From Diogma glabrata (lineage: Eukaryota; Arthropoda; Insecta; Diptera; Cylindrotomidae), in contig OY856188.1 in assembly GCA_963693315.1 (NCBI GenBank), positions 148,179,096-148,243,095 of the forward strand: 64,000 nt of DNA, written 5' to 3'. Of the stretch, positions 22,440 to 32,980 are shown in pieces. Under the pieces are notes generated by a model. The model was given only the letters and a program-made list of their open reading frames with translations, did not search any database and was not told the origin of the DNA. How positions within the stretch are numbered: the first letter of the stretch is position 1; the number at the start of each line of letters is the position of its first letter. Made by a program: the position numbers and the translations under genes.

Positions 22440-23770
22440 AAAAATAACCGAGGTTATAAAATAACTTCTGTTTTTTATTATAAATCGGTTCAGAATAAGT
22501 TATTTTAAAACATGTTATAATAAGGTAACATGTAAACCGAAGGCTAAAAACAAAAATATTATGTGTTACTTTAAAACGATGATACTATGTGAATCCTAAA
22601 TTTCAAAATAACATTGAATTTTTGTTACAAAATCCAGTTAGTATAACATTCGAATAAAACCTATTTATATTATCATATTTATCTACGTCATTCTAGTTAT
22701 AATTTTATGTTTTCGTAAAGTAACATTATAACAAAATATCTACTAACGCTTTTGAAACAGTAATAGAACGATATTTAACCAAAGTTTATTCCACAGGGTT
22801 AAAATGGATTGGCAGAATTTTAATTTTTCATGCATGTTGGGGTGCCCCCTATGCTCAAACTAAGCACTTAAAAAAATTTTAAAATAAGTCGTATTTTTAT
22901 TTTGTCCATACTACTTACATGTCAAGTTTCAGGAAAATCAAAAATGGTCAAGTTCAAATTTCGACTTTTTCAACTGCGTAGATCACGTTTTTCATCAACT
23001 ATTAATGCAAAATGATTGATTTTGTTTTTCAAAGCACTTAAACAATATTTTGAGATTGGATTATTATTTTCTTTGTCTTACTTTACTTCGTCTTCAAAAA
23101 ATTGAATCAGAATCACATAACCAATTTCTTACAATAGCTATGTCAAGCTGTCGAGATAGCCATCTTACTTCATTTAGAAAACGACAACACAACATTTAAA
23201 ATTCATATTCTATTTTGTTATGGTTCCTTTGCTTAAAAACATTGTAAAATTACATGTTTTACAACGTTTTAAACAACTACAATTTTTTATTAAGCGAAAG
23301 TGATTTTACATTGGTGGAAAAAAAACATTTTTATATGTGATTAAACCTGCATGAAAATAGACTTTTTATATGCTATCGTAGAAAAAACACTAGTCACTTA
23401 ATCTTACAACTACTAAATCTCATTACAAATGTTAATAAAGGAAAATAGAGTTTGCATTGAATTAGCATAAGTAATGTCGTATCATTTAGTTTCCATTAAA
23501 AAAGTATGTACAAAATTATATATCGACAGCTAATTCTAGTAAATACTTTATACTTATATACTAGAACTTTTAATTAAATAACGTTATTCTTTAGGCTCCA
23601 AGTTTGCCTGAACAAATATTAAATTTTAGGTTTTCATGTTATGCTTTCAAAATATTTTTAATTTTACCATTATGTTCAAAATTATGTTATTATGTTAATT
23701 TTACCATTATGTATGATCACAATTAAAATTATTTGCATATTTTTTTTCCTGCTCGCATATTTTATTCTCT
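22440..23770. other. Non-coding AT-rich stretch
   Basis: No gene, RNA or transposon boundary is supported. A short imperfect inverted repeat around AACCGAGGTTATAAAATAAC (22447-22545) is the only visible structure. Confidence 0.45.
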
Positions 23771-23776
23771 GCGCGC

Positions 23777-23778
<2 letters not shown>

Positions 23779-23807
<29 letters not shown>

Positions 23808-24254
23808 TACAGTGTAGTATCACATAAGGAATTCCTTTTTAAACCGAAGTTTATCGTGAACTAAGTTTAATATTAAAATATTAATTATTCATTGATTAAT
23901 TAATACAAAAAAAAAAAAAAAAGAATTAAATAATTGTGAAAATAAAGAATTATTGAAAATGTAACAAAATCAATCTGGTGACATTAATGAACTGCTTTCT
24001 TTAATAAATAGTAATTTGAGTTCAAAAAGCCTAAACTTATTGATTATCACTTCTGTGCAATGACCAAACCCTTAACATGAGGAGAAATGAAGCAAGCATT
24101 TCCTCTTGAAGTCAGAAGTTGATTCAAGAATTCTAATGCCTGCTTCAAGATTATTCCACAATCTAATACTCTCAACAAAGAACGATGATCTAAATTGTGA
24201 AGAAAGGCAACTGTTTGGAAGTTTCAGTAACTTATTTCGTTGAAAAAGATTTCG
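23779..24254 (-). pseudogene. LINE 3'-end relic with (AAAT)n tail
   Basis: On the minus strand the frame 24254-24060 reads through KLLKLPNS, then FFVESIRLWNNLEAG and SDFKRKCLLHF to a stop. This is the standard C-terminal motif of insect LINE ORF2 proteins (R-SFF-R-IRLWN-LP---S---FK--L). The 3' UTR continues to an (AAAT)n tail at about 23779-23810, the same tail type as the full-length LINE at 51379-55850. Everything upstream of the last 65 codons is missing, as expected of 5' truncation during target-primed insertion. Confidence 0.8.
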
Positions 24255-24269
24255 TTATGTAACAAGATG

Positions 24270-24292
24270 TGCGCGCGCGCACGCGCGCAGCT
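24270..24292. repeat. Short (GC)n-rich tract
   Basis: GATGTGCGCGCGCGCACGCGCGCAGC is an alternating purine-pyrimidine tract that stands out in AT-rich surroundings and could adopt Z-DNA. It lies directly at the 5' truncation point of the LINE relic. Confidence 0.5.
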
Positions 24293-24463
24293 TAGCGGGA
24301 ACTTGGGGTCCAAGTCTAATTTGCCAGACTTCGCCCCAGGAAACCAGTCCAAACTTGGTTCAAACTTGGGCCATTTAAAAATGTTAAACCTGGCCCGAAA
24401 CACAAAAGCTCAAAATTAAAACCCAAAATAAAAGCTCAAAATTAAAACCCAAAATTGTCAAAA

Positions 24464-24549
24464 AAATTTTAAAGGCGGGTTAAACATCAACAAAGCTGGA
24501 CGGATGTTGTCCAGCTTTGTTGATGTTTAACCTGCCTTTAAAAATTTTT
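24464..24549. repeat. Long perfect-type hairpin (about 40-bp stem)
   Basis: AAAGGCGGGTTAAACATCAA...AGCTGGAC is followed after a 6-base loop by its near-exact complement ending in TTTAAAAATTTTT. The preceding 24300-24460 region has further GTCCAA/TTGGAC and AAACTTGG blocks, so the hairpin may be the core of a small foldback MITE. Confidence 0.8.
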
Positions 24550-24639
24550 ACCTATTATTCCGAACAAATTTAAAAGACTTGCACTCACTTTAGCTAAAAT
24601 TTTCTACATATTTTATAAATCTAGTATTTTTTTCTTCGT

Positions 24640-25740
24640 GCTAGAAGAAGCCCAATATCAGTCGATCTACAAAAAAGAAACAAGATGGGGTAGACCAAAA
24701 GCTTTACTCCCAGTCCTATCCAAAATATATGAGCACTATATTCATTCACATATATCAAATTGGAAGACAATCATTTGATATCTGATAGCTAATGCGGTTT
24801 TCGAAACAAAACATCAACAGCCGTACTACTGAACTTTGTAAACCGTTGTTGGAACTGCATACTTGAAAAAGATGGTGTACCCTACCCTACGTTAGTGCGG
24901 TGATTTTTTTTCTTTACACAAGGTTAGTGGATTAAGAATTTGAAGAATTTTTTGTGGGGTTTATTTGAGGTTAAAAAGCTTGGCATTTAAATCACGTAAA
25001 AGTAAAACTCTGTTAAAAAGAAAAAAAGTGAAATTCTGTTGAAGAATCACGCTAAAATGTCACTGTTCTACATTTAGCTATGTGAATAGTGAATGGGTGA
25101 CCAAAGAAATTTGTTGTAGTGGAACGAAACAATGTAGCAAGCTCGGTTAAAATTGATTTCATCTCCTTAGAAAAATGATCATCCATAAAGCATTTGTAGA
25201 ATATTGCGAAATCTGCAACATTTACTAAGATGGCTTTTTTTTGGTCTAAATTAATTAAAGCTGGTGCACTCTAGCCCTAATTTTGTCCCCACTCTATTTT
25301 TAATTTATATAAACGAGCTGTTGTAAATCCACCCGATAAGTAGTTTTGCAGATGGTAAAACGGCACAAATCATTGGTCACCCAATCTTCAAATGATAAAT
25401 TACATTGTCCCCGAAAGGTGCAGCACTAAAAGTAAACTAGTAGCTTAAAATTCCGATTGGGGTAATCAAAATTTGATCACCTTTAATTCCAAAAACAAAG
25501 CTATTTTTTTTAGTTTGAAAACTGAGTTTCCCAACGATATTTCAATCAATATGTGTGGAGATTAAATACGTTAATGCGAAAGCATTCGTTTATTGGGAGT
25601 CACCATTGCAGATGACTTACTATGAAACGATCATTTAATAGCAATAACATAGACCATGTGTAGAAAACTCGGCCTCCTCCATAAAAGTTAAAAAATACTT
25701 CACTCCACATTAATGACTTAATATTTATAAGTAATATATG
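24640..25740 (+). pseudogene. Decayed jockey-type reverse transcriptase relic
   Basis: Several reading frames give reverse-transcriptase motifs in the right order on the plus strand. These are LLPVLSKIYEHYI (fingers), then a GFR-NKTSTAVLLNF equivalent, PTLFLIYINELL, a degraded ADD motif reading SSFADGKT, and finally F-TPH, IY and MRPCVLS, matching the TP--L--IYK--IRP element of jockey-like LINEs. Stops and frameshifts are frequent. Segments at 24950-25100 and 25797-25900 belong to another repeat (copy at 49150-49510), so the relic is interrupted. Confidence 0.55.
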
Positions 25741-25900
25741 CGTCCCTGTGTCTTGTCAGTTAGTTAGTGCCTGATTAGTAATTGTTGAGACTTGAGATCA
25801 CACGCTGTCATAGCGACAGAATGCAAAGGGATTATTTGTACATTGACGAAAAAATATTAATTTGAACGTTTACGTAAAATTTTAGAGTATCCAAAAATTT
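24950..25900. repeat. Two halves of a dispersed repeat (contiguous copy at 49150-49510)
   Basis: ACTCTGTTAA and GCTAAAATGTCACT near 25010-25065 resemble 49231-49270, and ACACGCTGTCATAGCGACAG through AACGTTTAC (25799-25880) matches ACAGACTGTCATAGTGACAG... at 49418-49490. In the second location the two halves are about 150 bp apart. Here they are about 735 bp apart, separated by reverse-transcriptase relic sequence. Confidence 0.5.
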
Positions 25901-25904
25901 TTAA

Positions 25905-26265
25905 GAACTGAAAATCAAAATATAGCATTAGATACATTGTATTATAAACTATGTCGCTTGCCAAAATATTTTAAATACGTATAAAGGAGACATAAGTAAA
26001 ATATTAAGAATGCAAGCAATATAATTTTTATTTTTATAAAAAAGTTTTTGTTAAAATAAAATTTTTTCCAGAAAATAACAAAAATTCCATGACTTTCCTG
26101 ACCAAAATAAAATCCCCTGACTTTCCATGACTTTCCAGAATTCCATACCTGGTGGACACCATGATATTGTCATTCCTACTATACAACACAGACTTTATTT
26201 AAAAAAAATATATTTTACGAAATCTTAGTGAAATTTTAGTGATATAATCAAAATTCAAATACAAA
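25905..26265. other. Non-coding; possible transposon terminus
   Basis: No gene is present. The stretch AAATTCCATGACTTTCC ... GAATTCCATACCTGGTGGAC (26085-26158), with repeated CATGACTTTCC, looks like a transposon terminus. Its partner was not found. The NAGK 3' UTR should lie at 26160-26270. Confidence 0.4.
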
Positions 26266-26270
26266 AATGC

Positions 26271-27654
26271 TTAATTTCCATTAGTAAATTTGGTATGGGC
26301 ATGATACTCGTGAAAAACAGTATAATTTTGACAGTAATCGCGAGGCAAATCAAAATTGACAGCTTCGGCAGCTAAATACACTGCACCCATTGCCATTTTT
26401 TGTGTAAGCCGCTTTAATGTAATCGTAAACTTTATGTTTTGTTTGTCTAATTCATCCAAAAAACCTTCTTGCAACAAATGCCAACTTATCCAAACAGAAC
26501 CAACACAAATGACTGATAATGCACCTGTGTTAACTAAGTCGTCATGCACTTTGGGTAAAAGGGCTATTATATGTTTCGCCAAAACTTGCCCTGCATCTTT
26601 AAAAATACTTTTACAGAGTAGATCACCTTTTTCAGCACTAACGGCTAAGCGTTCACACAACTGAGCAAAGTAGGATTTTTTAAAATTTACGTAGCAACTA
26701 TCGAGTAGGTCTAACCTAGTTGAAACTTGGAAATGCGATTTAATATCATCCCATGCCATTTCTGTTGAGAATTTAGATTTTATAAAATTATCTTCGTCAT
26801 CGAAAACTGTTTTAATAGCACGATGTGCAATCCACCAGGCTGAAAAAAAAAAACAAAAATGTTACATAATTTTTTTTTCAACATATCTGTACTCATTATA
26901 TAAACAAAGCAGAAAAGAATCTATTTCGAGTTCGGCTTTTGTACTATTTTTGCATTACACAATAAAAAAGAATACACAATAAATAAACACTGAAGTAATT
27001 AACTTTTGTGCTTGTGGGACATGATGTGGTCGTATCTAATATGCTATTATATAAACATAGGTTAAGCAATTTAGAATTTTATGACGATAAAAATAAAAAC
27101 TCTGCCGCTGTTGTTTTCATTATACATTGGAACATGCATTTTTAATACTAACCACTTCCTTCATCTCCTAAAATATGACCCCATCCTCCACAATTTGCAG
27201 TCGTGCCATTAGAATTTTGAAGAAAAGCATTCGATCCAGTTCCAGAAATTAAAACCAACCCACCAACTGGTGAGGCAGTAGCAATGCTTCCTACGGTGTC
27301 ACTACATACAACGAATGCTTCGGTTATATCAGGATATAAGGTTTTTATTTTGTTCTCTAGTGCTTTATTTGAAGCAATCTGTAAAATGAATAACGTAAAA
27401 TTACAACATTATATATACTAAAAGAAAATTAAACTTTATTTACTTGCTCACAACCACTTAAACTTAACCCAAGAGAAGAAAGTTTTGTTTTTGGGTTAAT
27501 TTCTGCTATAGTTTTAGCATTATTTACCATTTCAAAAATTCTTTTGGCGCATTCTTCCATTCCAATTAAATGATGATTCGTCCCAGGCCCCGAAACTGAT
27601 GCGATGATATCTCCATTTTCATTGCAAATCATTAAGTGCGATTGCGTTGCTCCT
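26271..27654 (-). CDS. Nagk: N-acetylglucosamine kinase (NAGK), 3' three exons
   Basis: Exons on the minus strand are 27654-27444, 27378-27153 and 26839-26271 (stop TAA at 26271-26273), with GT-AG introns. They join in frame: ...SGCEQ/IASN..., then a codon split G/CC at ...DEGS/AWWIAH. About 334 residues are encoded (vertebrate NAGK 344). Family landmarks in order are GATQSHLMICNENG (phosphate-1 loop), TNHHLIGMEE, LGLSLSGCEQ, SDTVGSIATASPVGG, LISGTGSNAFL (adenosine loop), GGWGHILGDEGSAWWIAH and ICVGSVWISW near the C-terminus. The enzyme phosphorylates salvaged N-acetylglucosamine in the cytosol (ATP to GlcNAc-6-P). The first, very short exon carrying the start codon and the first glycines was not found between 27654 and 29290. 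Either it lies beyond the retrotransposon or it has been lost. Confidence 0.92.
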
Positions 27655-29290
27655 CTGTGAATAAAGGAACGCTAGATTTATTAATTATTACATATTATTC
27701 ATAGAAACAAAAGAAAGACAAATAATAGTGGATCTATTTATAAAACATCTATATAAAAGAATAAATAAAGAAGATGAATTCTTTTACATGAGTTGAATTA
27801 TAATTAAAGTCAATTTATTCTCACTTTATGCAAAAAAACAATTTTTTTACATAACCACAACTGAAAATTGAGACATGTAATGTAATGCAATCTATTGATA
27901 AAAATAAAATCTTACATACTTCGAATTTAACTGTGTTATTTGTTTGGACCATCCTGAATCTAAATAGCAAAAAAAAAATTGGCGAAGCTGATGCATAGAC
28001 TGATTTCACCACAGCTCTGGAAATAAAATGTTATGGATACATAGTGCTTATATCCATCAAATACTTCAATTAATAGCTAACTGTTGTTAAAGGTTTCGAT
28101 TATAGGCAATAAGGCTTGTAAACCGGCTAAAATCGAAACCGGTTACCCGTTTTTTTTTTGTTAATTTAAAAAGAAACCGACAAAACCGGGTTTTGTCGTG
28201 AAACCCGGGTTTTTCTGTAAACATCGAAAAATTTTATTGTTCTAGAAAGTAAATTTATTTTTTCGTATTCTGAATGCAATAGAATATATGTAGATACATT
28301 AATTAAAATTCGTATAGAAATGGATCTCATTTCTGCATAGAAATATTCGTAACTTACAGAATAATTGTTAACATCGAATACGTTACCCATATTGTGGAAG
28401 ACTTTATTATCTTCGCCTGCGGATTTACCCGTCATAACTTTATTTGGGTTGTTTATATTAAATTCTTAGGTATAACCTTCTTAAAAAAGTATTCGAACAT
28501 AACATTTCATCAACGATTTGAACTTTGTCTTCAGTATTAATTGGAAGAAATTTTCGAAACAATTTACAATTTTATGTTTTGATTTCTGGGGGAGAAATTT
28601 TTCGTAGGTTTTATGGCTTTTTTCGTTATACTTAAAATCTTTATTTCGTTTTTCATGACTTAAGCTTTTTTTTGACTTAAGATAGTTAAGCGTTTTTCTT
28701 AATTTTCAGCGAAGGCATAAATACTTGATTTTAAACTTTTAGTCTCAGAATAATCAAATTTCACTTTAAGAAACTGTTTTAATTAATTCCAATGAAGGAT
28801 GTGAACATATTTTTGTATGCAACTCGTTAGAAAACAGATTTGTCCGTACTCGTACTCTGCATTTCAAATCATCACACTGCGTTCGGAAAAATCTTTCTTT
28901 TCTAAACGCACCAATAACTTTCTCGTTTTTTCCTACAGAATTAAATATTATAAATATTGTCTTATAATAATTTATTGTTTATCGACAACAGTTTTTAAAA
29001 TTACAGAAAATTTGTTCTTTTATTCTAAAAAAATATTCTTTTGCTGGCGACCATAACATAAATATTGATAATGGGATTGATAATATTAGGTACAATTTAG
29101 ACGATGTATATATTAACGAAATACATCAAAAATTTCGAAAGACTGTGAAATTTTTCAGACAATCTCCAGTAAGAAATGATCTATTGCAGCGATATGTTGA
29201 AAAAAAATCCCAGCGGCAGGTATATCCGCTATAAATAGGTAGATTTCGGGGTCAGACGGTTTTGTGTCCAAATAAAATTAGATAAGTCAG
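27655..29290. other. Upstream region or first intron of NAGK; no exon found
   Basis: An exon with ATG and a glycine-rich phosphate-loop start in the right phase (ending ...GG before the A at 27654) was looked for and not seen. Around 28115-28215, CGAAACCGG/CCGGTTACC/AACCCGGGTT motifs form local inverted repeats, similar to 43935-43985. The remaining ORFs are short and featureless. Confidence 0.5.
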
Positions 29291-29564
29291 ATGTAATGAA
29301 GCGCTTTCTTATTGGCGAACCAATAAGAAGGACATAGCAGGAAGCGTACCTAGCGAGATTGATTTTCAAGCCCCAAACTAGCTTCAGACCATGGGAACGA
29401 TAAAGTAACCCTGCTACTTCAGCACAAATACAGACATGTACGCTATTCACGAAAATTTGCAGAAATGGAAAGGAATACAAGTGGAAAAACGAAGACTCTG
29501 GCGACCCCATTGGCGAAAGACCCACGATCAACACGTCCAACCCCTACGTTCACTCACATATGCC

Positions 29565-29645
29565 CACACACACACACTCCCACACGCACACACACACACA
29601 CACACGCTCACACATACACACACACACACTCTCACACCCCCTTAT
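29565..29645. repeat. (CA)n-rich microsatellite in the LTR
   Basis: An interrupted run of CACACA with CTC and CGC interruptions. The same tract with the same interruptions occurs in the other LTR at 40797-40877. Confidence 0.9.
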
Positions 29646-29839
29646 CATTATGGCCGTAATAATGAAATAAATTTACTCACCCCATGATTAAACCCCGTCC
29701 TCCTATTCGAATTCCATCAGCCCTCCATCAGTGATGATTCATCCAACGGAAAATTGACGAATAATCCACTGGTGCGTGAACAATTCAGCAACAATAGCAA
29801 ATAAGTGGTGTAAATAATGAGTTGAAACTCCGATAGTAT

Positions 29840-30300
29840 CAGCAAAAAATTGTATATGAATAATCAGTTGCAATAACCAAACTTTAGTAAAAATGTTGCG
29901 TTGAAAATACGATAATATCAGCAAAAATTGTATATATAAATAATCCGTTGAAATAATCAAACTTTAGAAAAAATGTTGCGTTGAAAATACGATAATATCA
30001 GCAAAAATTGTATATATATAAATAATCCGTTGAAATAATCAAACTTTGGTAAAAATGTTACGTTGAAAATACGATAGTATCAACAGAAATTGTATGGTGA
30101 TAATCAGTTGAAATAATCAGAATTTGGCAAATATGTTGCGTTGAAAATACAATAATATCAGCATAAATCGTATATAAATAATCCGTTGAAATGATCAGAA
30201 TTTAGTAAAAATGTTGCGTGGAAAATACGATAATATCAGCATAAATTGTATATAAATAATCCGTTGACATAACCAAGATTTGGTAAAAATGTTGCGTTGG
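29840..30300. repeat. LTR minisatellite, six units of 78-82 bp
   Basis: Units start at CAGCA/CAACA (29840, 29919, 29999, 30081, 30159 and 30237). Each contains AAATTGTATAT, AATAATC(C/A)GTTGA, ATCA(A/G)A(C/A)TTT, AAAATGTTGCGTTGAAAATAC and GATAATAT. Units differ by 5-20 percent. The second LTR has the same array at 41072-41532. Arrays like this in LTRs often lie in U3 as candidate enhancer repeats. Here the array lies nearer the ACA end of the minus-strand LTR. Confidence 0.85.
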
Positions 30301-30600
30301 AACAAGGTACGGTAAGAACAGCCAAAACTTTGCTACAAATAATGCGTTGAAGCAAATGGCAGTAGCACCAATTTTATATTAACGATGCGTTGAAACAATT
30401 TCGCGATTCCGCAATTTATAATATGCATAATTCAATCATTCCGTATACTAAATGTGAACCAAGATGGCCATTCAATATCATAAAAAAAAATATAACCACA
30501 AATTCAACAAAACGGCATATTCTAGAATCCGTACACTAGAGTGATCGATTGGCGTATGTTCATCATTGTGGATTGTGACCTTCCAATTAATAACACATGA

Positions 30601-31066
30601 ATTTATTATCCGAAAAATGGATTTTGATTATATTCAATACAAGTTTAAATTTAAATTCAAAAAAAAAACACAACAGTTTCTTGGATAATTACTTACATTA
30701 GATTGTAATAAATGAATAGCAACAACTAACTGACCTTCCGTATGTTACAAACTTTTAATTGATTGCAATCACAAAACATTTATATAATTTTTTTCTTATG
30801 GTAATTAATTCTTCTTTTCTTTCTTACGGCACAATTTATTATCCGTAAAAAGAATTTTGATTATATTCAATACAAGTTTAAATTTAAATTTAGAAACAAA
30901 AACAACAGTTTCTTGGATAATTACTTACATTACGTTGTAATAAATAAATAGCAACAACTAACTGACCTTCCGTTTGTTACAAATTTTTAATTGATTGCAA
31001 TCACAAACATTTATATAATTTTTTCTTATGGAAATTAATTCTTTTTTTTTTTGTTACTTTCGTACG
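30601..31066. repeat. Tandem duplication, 233-bp unit, in the LTR
   Basis: ATTTATTATCCG(A/T)AAAA...GATTATATTCAATACAAG starts at 30601 and again at 30834. The similarity continues through ACAGTTTCTTGGATAATTAC, CTAACTGACCTTCCG and TTTTTCTTATGG(T/A)AATTAATTC. The unit is unrelated to the 80-bp minisatellite upstream. The corresponding region of the other LTR falls in the assembly gap. Confidence 0.85.
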
Positions 31067-31995
31067 GCACAAACAGATAATATTTTTTTTCTTTGATAAC
31101 TTTACACTCACTATTTTTTTGTTTTAATTGGACACGTACATTTTGACTAAATAAATTAAATAAATTACGCTTATATCAATTAAGCTAATACTAGATTTTA
31201 TCACTTAATTTTTTTAAAAAAAATCGATTTAAATAGCGCACCGGACATGCAATCATAATCTGGATGAAATTTTTATATCCATCGACTGAATGCCACGAGA
31301 GATGTCAAACAACTCACAATGTAATAATGAGAGTCTTCGTCTCCGTCGAAATTAAACTAAGAGACCAATAGACGTACAGTGGCCTAATATATAGCAAAAT
31401 TTTTGTCTCGAAAAAACTCGAATACGATGTTTTGGAAATTAATTTCCATCAAGTTTCAATTGTTGGGAATTTTTCAAAATTATACTAAACCGTTCGTTAT
31501 TTGATACTATTGCACAACGACAAGGTTGTAACACAAAATATTTCCGACCCATCAACAACATTCACCATTGAATTCAAAATGAATCAAATGCAAGTTCAAT
31601 TGGTGTTATGGCGTTTAGATACTGCAAACTACAATACAAAATCACATTATAGTGAAACGGAAAAATTATTTTGAAAGAAAATAAGACAATAGAATGTTTG
31701 ACAAAAACGAGATATTAAATCTTTGAATGTTGATGACTGAAAAAAAATACGCACAGCCGACTTAGGGTTTAAAAAAAATTAATTGTTCAATTACGGTTGA
31801 TGTTAGAGAATTCAAACTTTTAGTAGTTTATTGAATGTAACCATAGCTCGCGTCAATTTTAGGGTGTTGTAAAATTAAATTCTGATTAAAGTTTAGCGGT
31901 TATACGGATGATGATTAAAGAAAACTATCAATTAATTCAAATTAACCAATACTATATTATATTAATGAATAAATAAATCAGGGTAATTAGTGCCA

Positions 31996-32008
31996 TTTTC
32001 CCTCTCCT
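31996..32008 (-). other. Candidate polypurine tract
   Basis: On the minus strand AGGAGAGGGAAAA directly precedes TGGCAC, the proposed start of the 3' LTR. In LTR retrotransposons such a tract primes plus-strand DNA synthesis. It is the only long purine run between pol and the confirmed LTR sequence that is followed by TG. The pairing with the LTR end is an inference, because the 5' LTR copy is lost in the gap. Confidence 0.5.
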
Positions 32009-32484
32009 ATACGTCCGTCCACCTATTGCAGATTTAGTCAGATTTTAAGAAATATAAGGAAACTATGGGTTAAGGAAACTACATGAAATATGACTATTGA
32101 TGACGAAGGGATGAGAATCTATTACAAGTGGTACAGATTAATATAAGGAACAACAACTAAGGAAACTGCGACTGTAATACACTGCGTTCTGACATTATGC
32201 CAGACTATCCATTACAGAACAAGTGCTTTTTGGACGAACACCTACGACCAAAAAGAAGTTGAAAAAGGCATAGGCTGGTCGCCAATAGACCTTGTATATA
32301 CATATTAGCTTGGTGAAGCACCTCGACGTACCACAGACTAGCAATCAATGCGATCAGTATTACAAACTCAGTCCTAGCAGAAACCAAGTAACAAAGTATC
32401 TAAGAATATACAAAAAAAACTTTTGGGAGGGGTATCGATAAAATCAGTATTCTACTCTATTGCAAGCGGTGGACAACTAAAATC

Positions 32485-32523
32485 TTCCAGACCCAATTTC
32501 GGGCAGATCTGGGGGTTCCCGAG
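32485..32523. repeat. 39-bp repeat flanking gag-pol, 3' copy
   Basis: TTCCAGACCCAATTTCGGGC...GGGGGTTCCCGAG recurs with one difference at 38551-38589, upstream of gag. Sequences on either side are unrelated. The GC-rich block includes the inverted pair GGGTTCCCGAG/CTCGGGAACCC and may be a structured RNA or protein-binding site of the element. Confidence 0.75.
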
Positions 32524-32623
32524 ACTCTCAAGTCACAAATAGAATTGATTCAATCTGCTACAGATCGAAAGGAAAAAACACCGTGGGACCGACTTCTTTA
32601 ATGAAACATCCGACACAATTTCG

Positions 32624-32770
32624 TTTTTTTTTTTTTTTTTTTTTTACGTTATGCAGGCTCGTAACCCACACCTGAACTAACACGAGTCTCATGCGTCTCC
32701 GACTCGCTAGCCGGGCCACACTGTTGTACGCTTCCGTCCAAGTGACTCGGAAGGTTGTTCATATAGATTC
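32624..32770 (-). mobile_element. tRNA-derived SINE with poly(A) tail
   Basis: On the minus strand an A-box-like block TGGCCCGGCTAGCGAGTCGG (32718-32699) and a B-box-like block GTGGGTTACGAGCCTGC (32669-32653) lie 29 bases apart, the arrangement of an internal RNA polymerase III promoter. A 22-base poly(A) follows (32645-32624). This is the head of a tRNA-derived SINE. The 5' end lies near 32770 and no clear target duplication was found. It lies between the pol stop and the 3' LTR of the gypsy element, so it inserted into it or was carried along by it. Confidence 0.6.
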
Positions 32771-32980
32771 AAGGTAACCAACTGAACCAAATTTAAATAT
32801 ATTCAATCCGGGAATTTACGCCGGCAAATAATGCAGAAAAAAAAAAAAAAATTGCTACAAGACCCAAACACCAATGCTGACACACACTTACTGAACTGGG
32901 AATTCAAGACGAAACCACCCTCACATTTTCATGTCATTGATAAACAATATCCTACGGAAACAGACCTGATTTGTAGATTT

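Larger units (their letters stand above)
29292..31995 (-). repeat. 3' LTR of the RING-gag Ty3/gypsy element
   Basis: Positions 29292-30307 repeat at 40524-41539 with the same length (1016 bp) and no difference noticed by eye, including the CA-repeat run. The outer end, TGTAATGAAG on the plus strand (ATTACA on the minus strand), is fixed because the copies diverge immediately before it. The inner end is inferred from a pyrimidine run TTTTCCCTCTCCT (31996-32008), which is a polypurine tract on the minus strand next to TGGCACTAA. That gives an LTR of about 2.7 kb starting TGG and ending ACA. It contains a CA-rich microsatellite, a six-copy minisatellite and a 233-bp tandem duplication. Confidence 0.7.

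Noticed and set aside
29436..29687. 83-codon His/Thr-rich ORFs in the LTR (also at 40668-40919)
   Set aside because: They are translation of the CA microsatellite and adjoining LTR sequence.
29840..30300. Regularly spaced repeats resembling a CRISPR array
   Set aside because: Units are 80 bp end to end without unique spacers, lie in an LTR, and the genome is eukaryotic.
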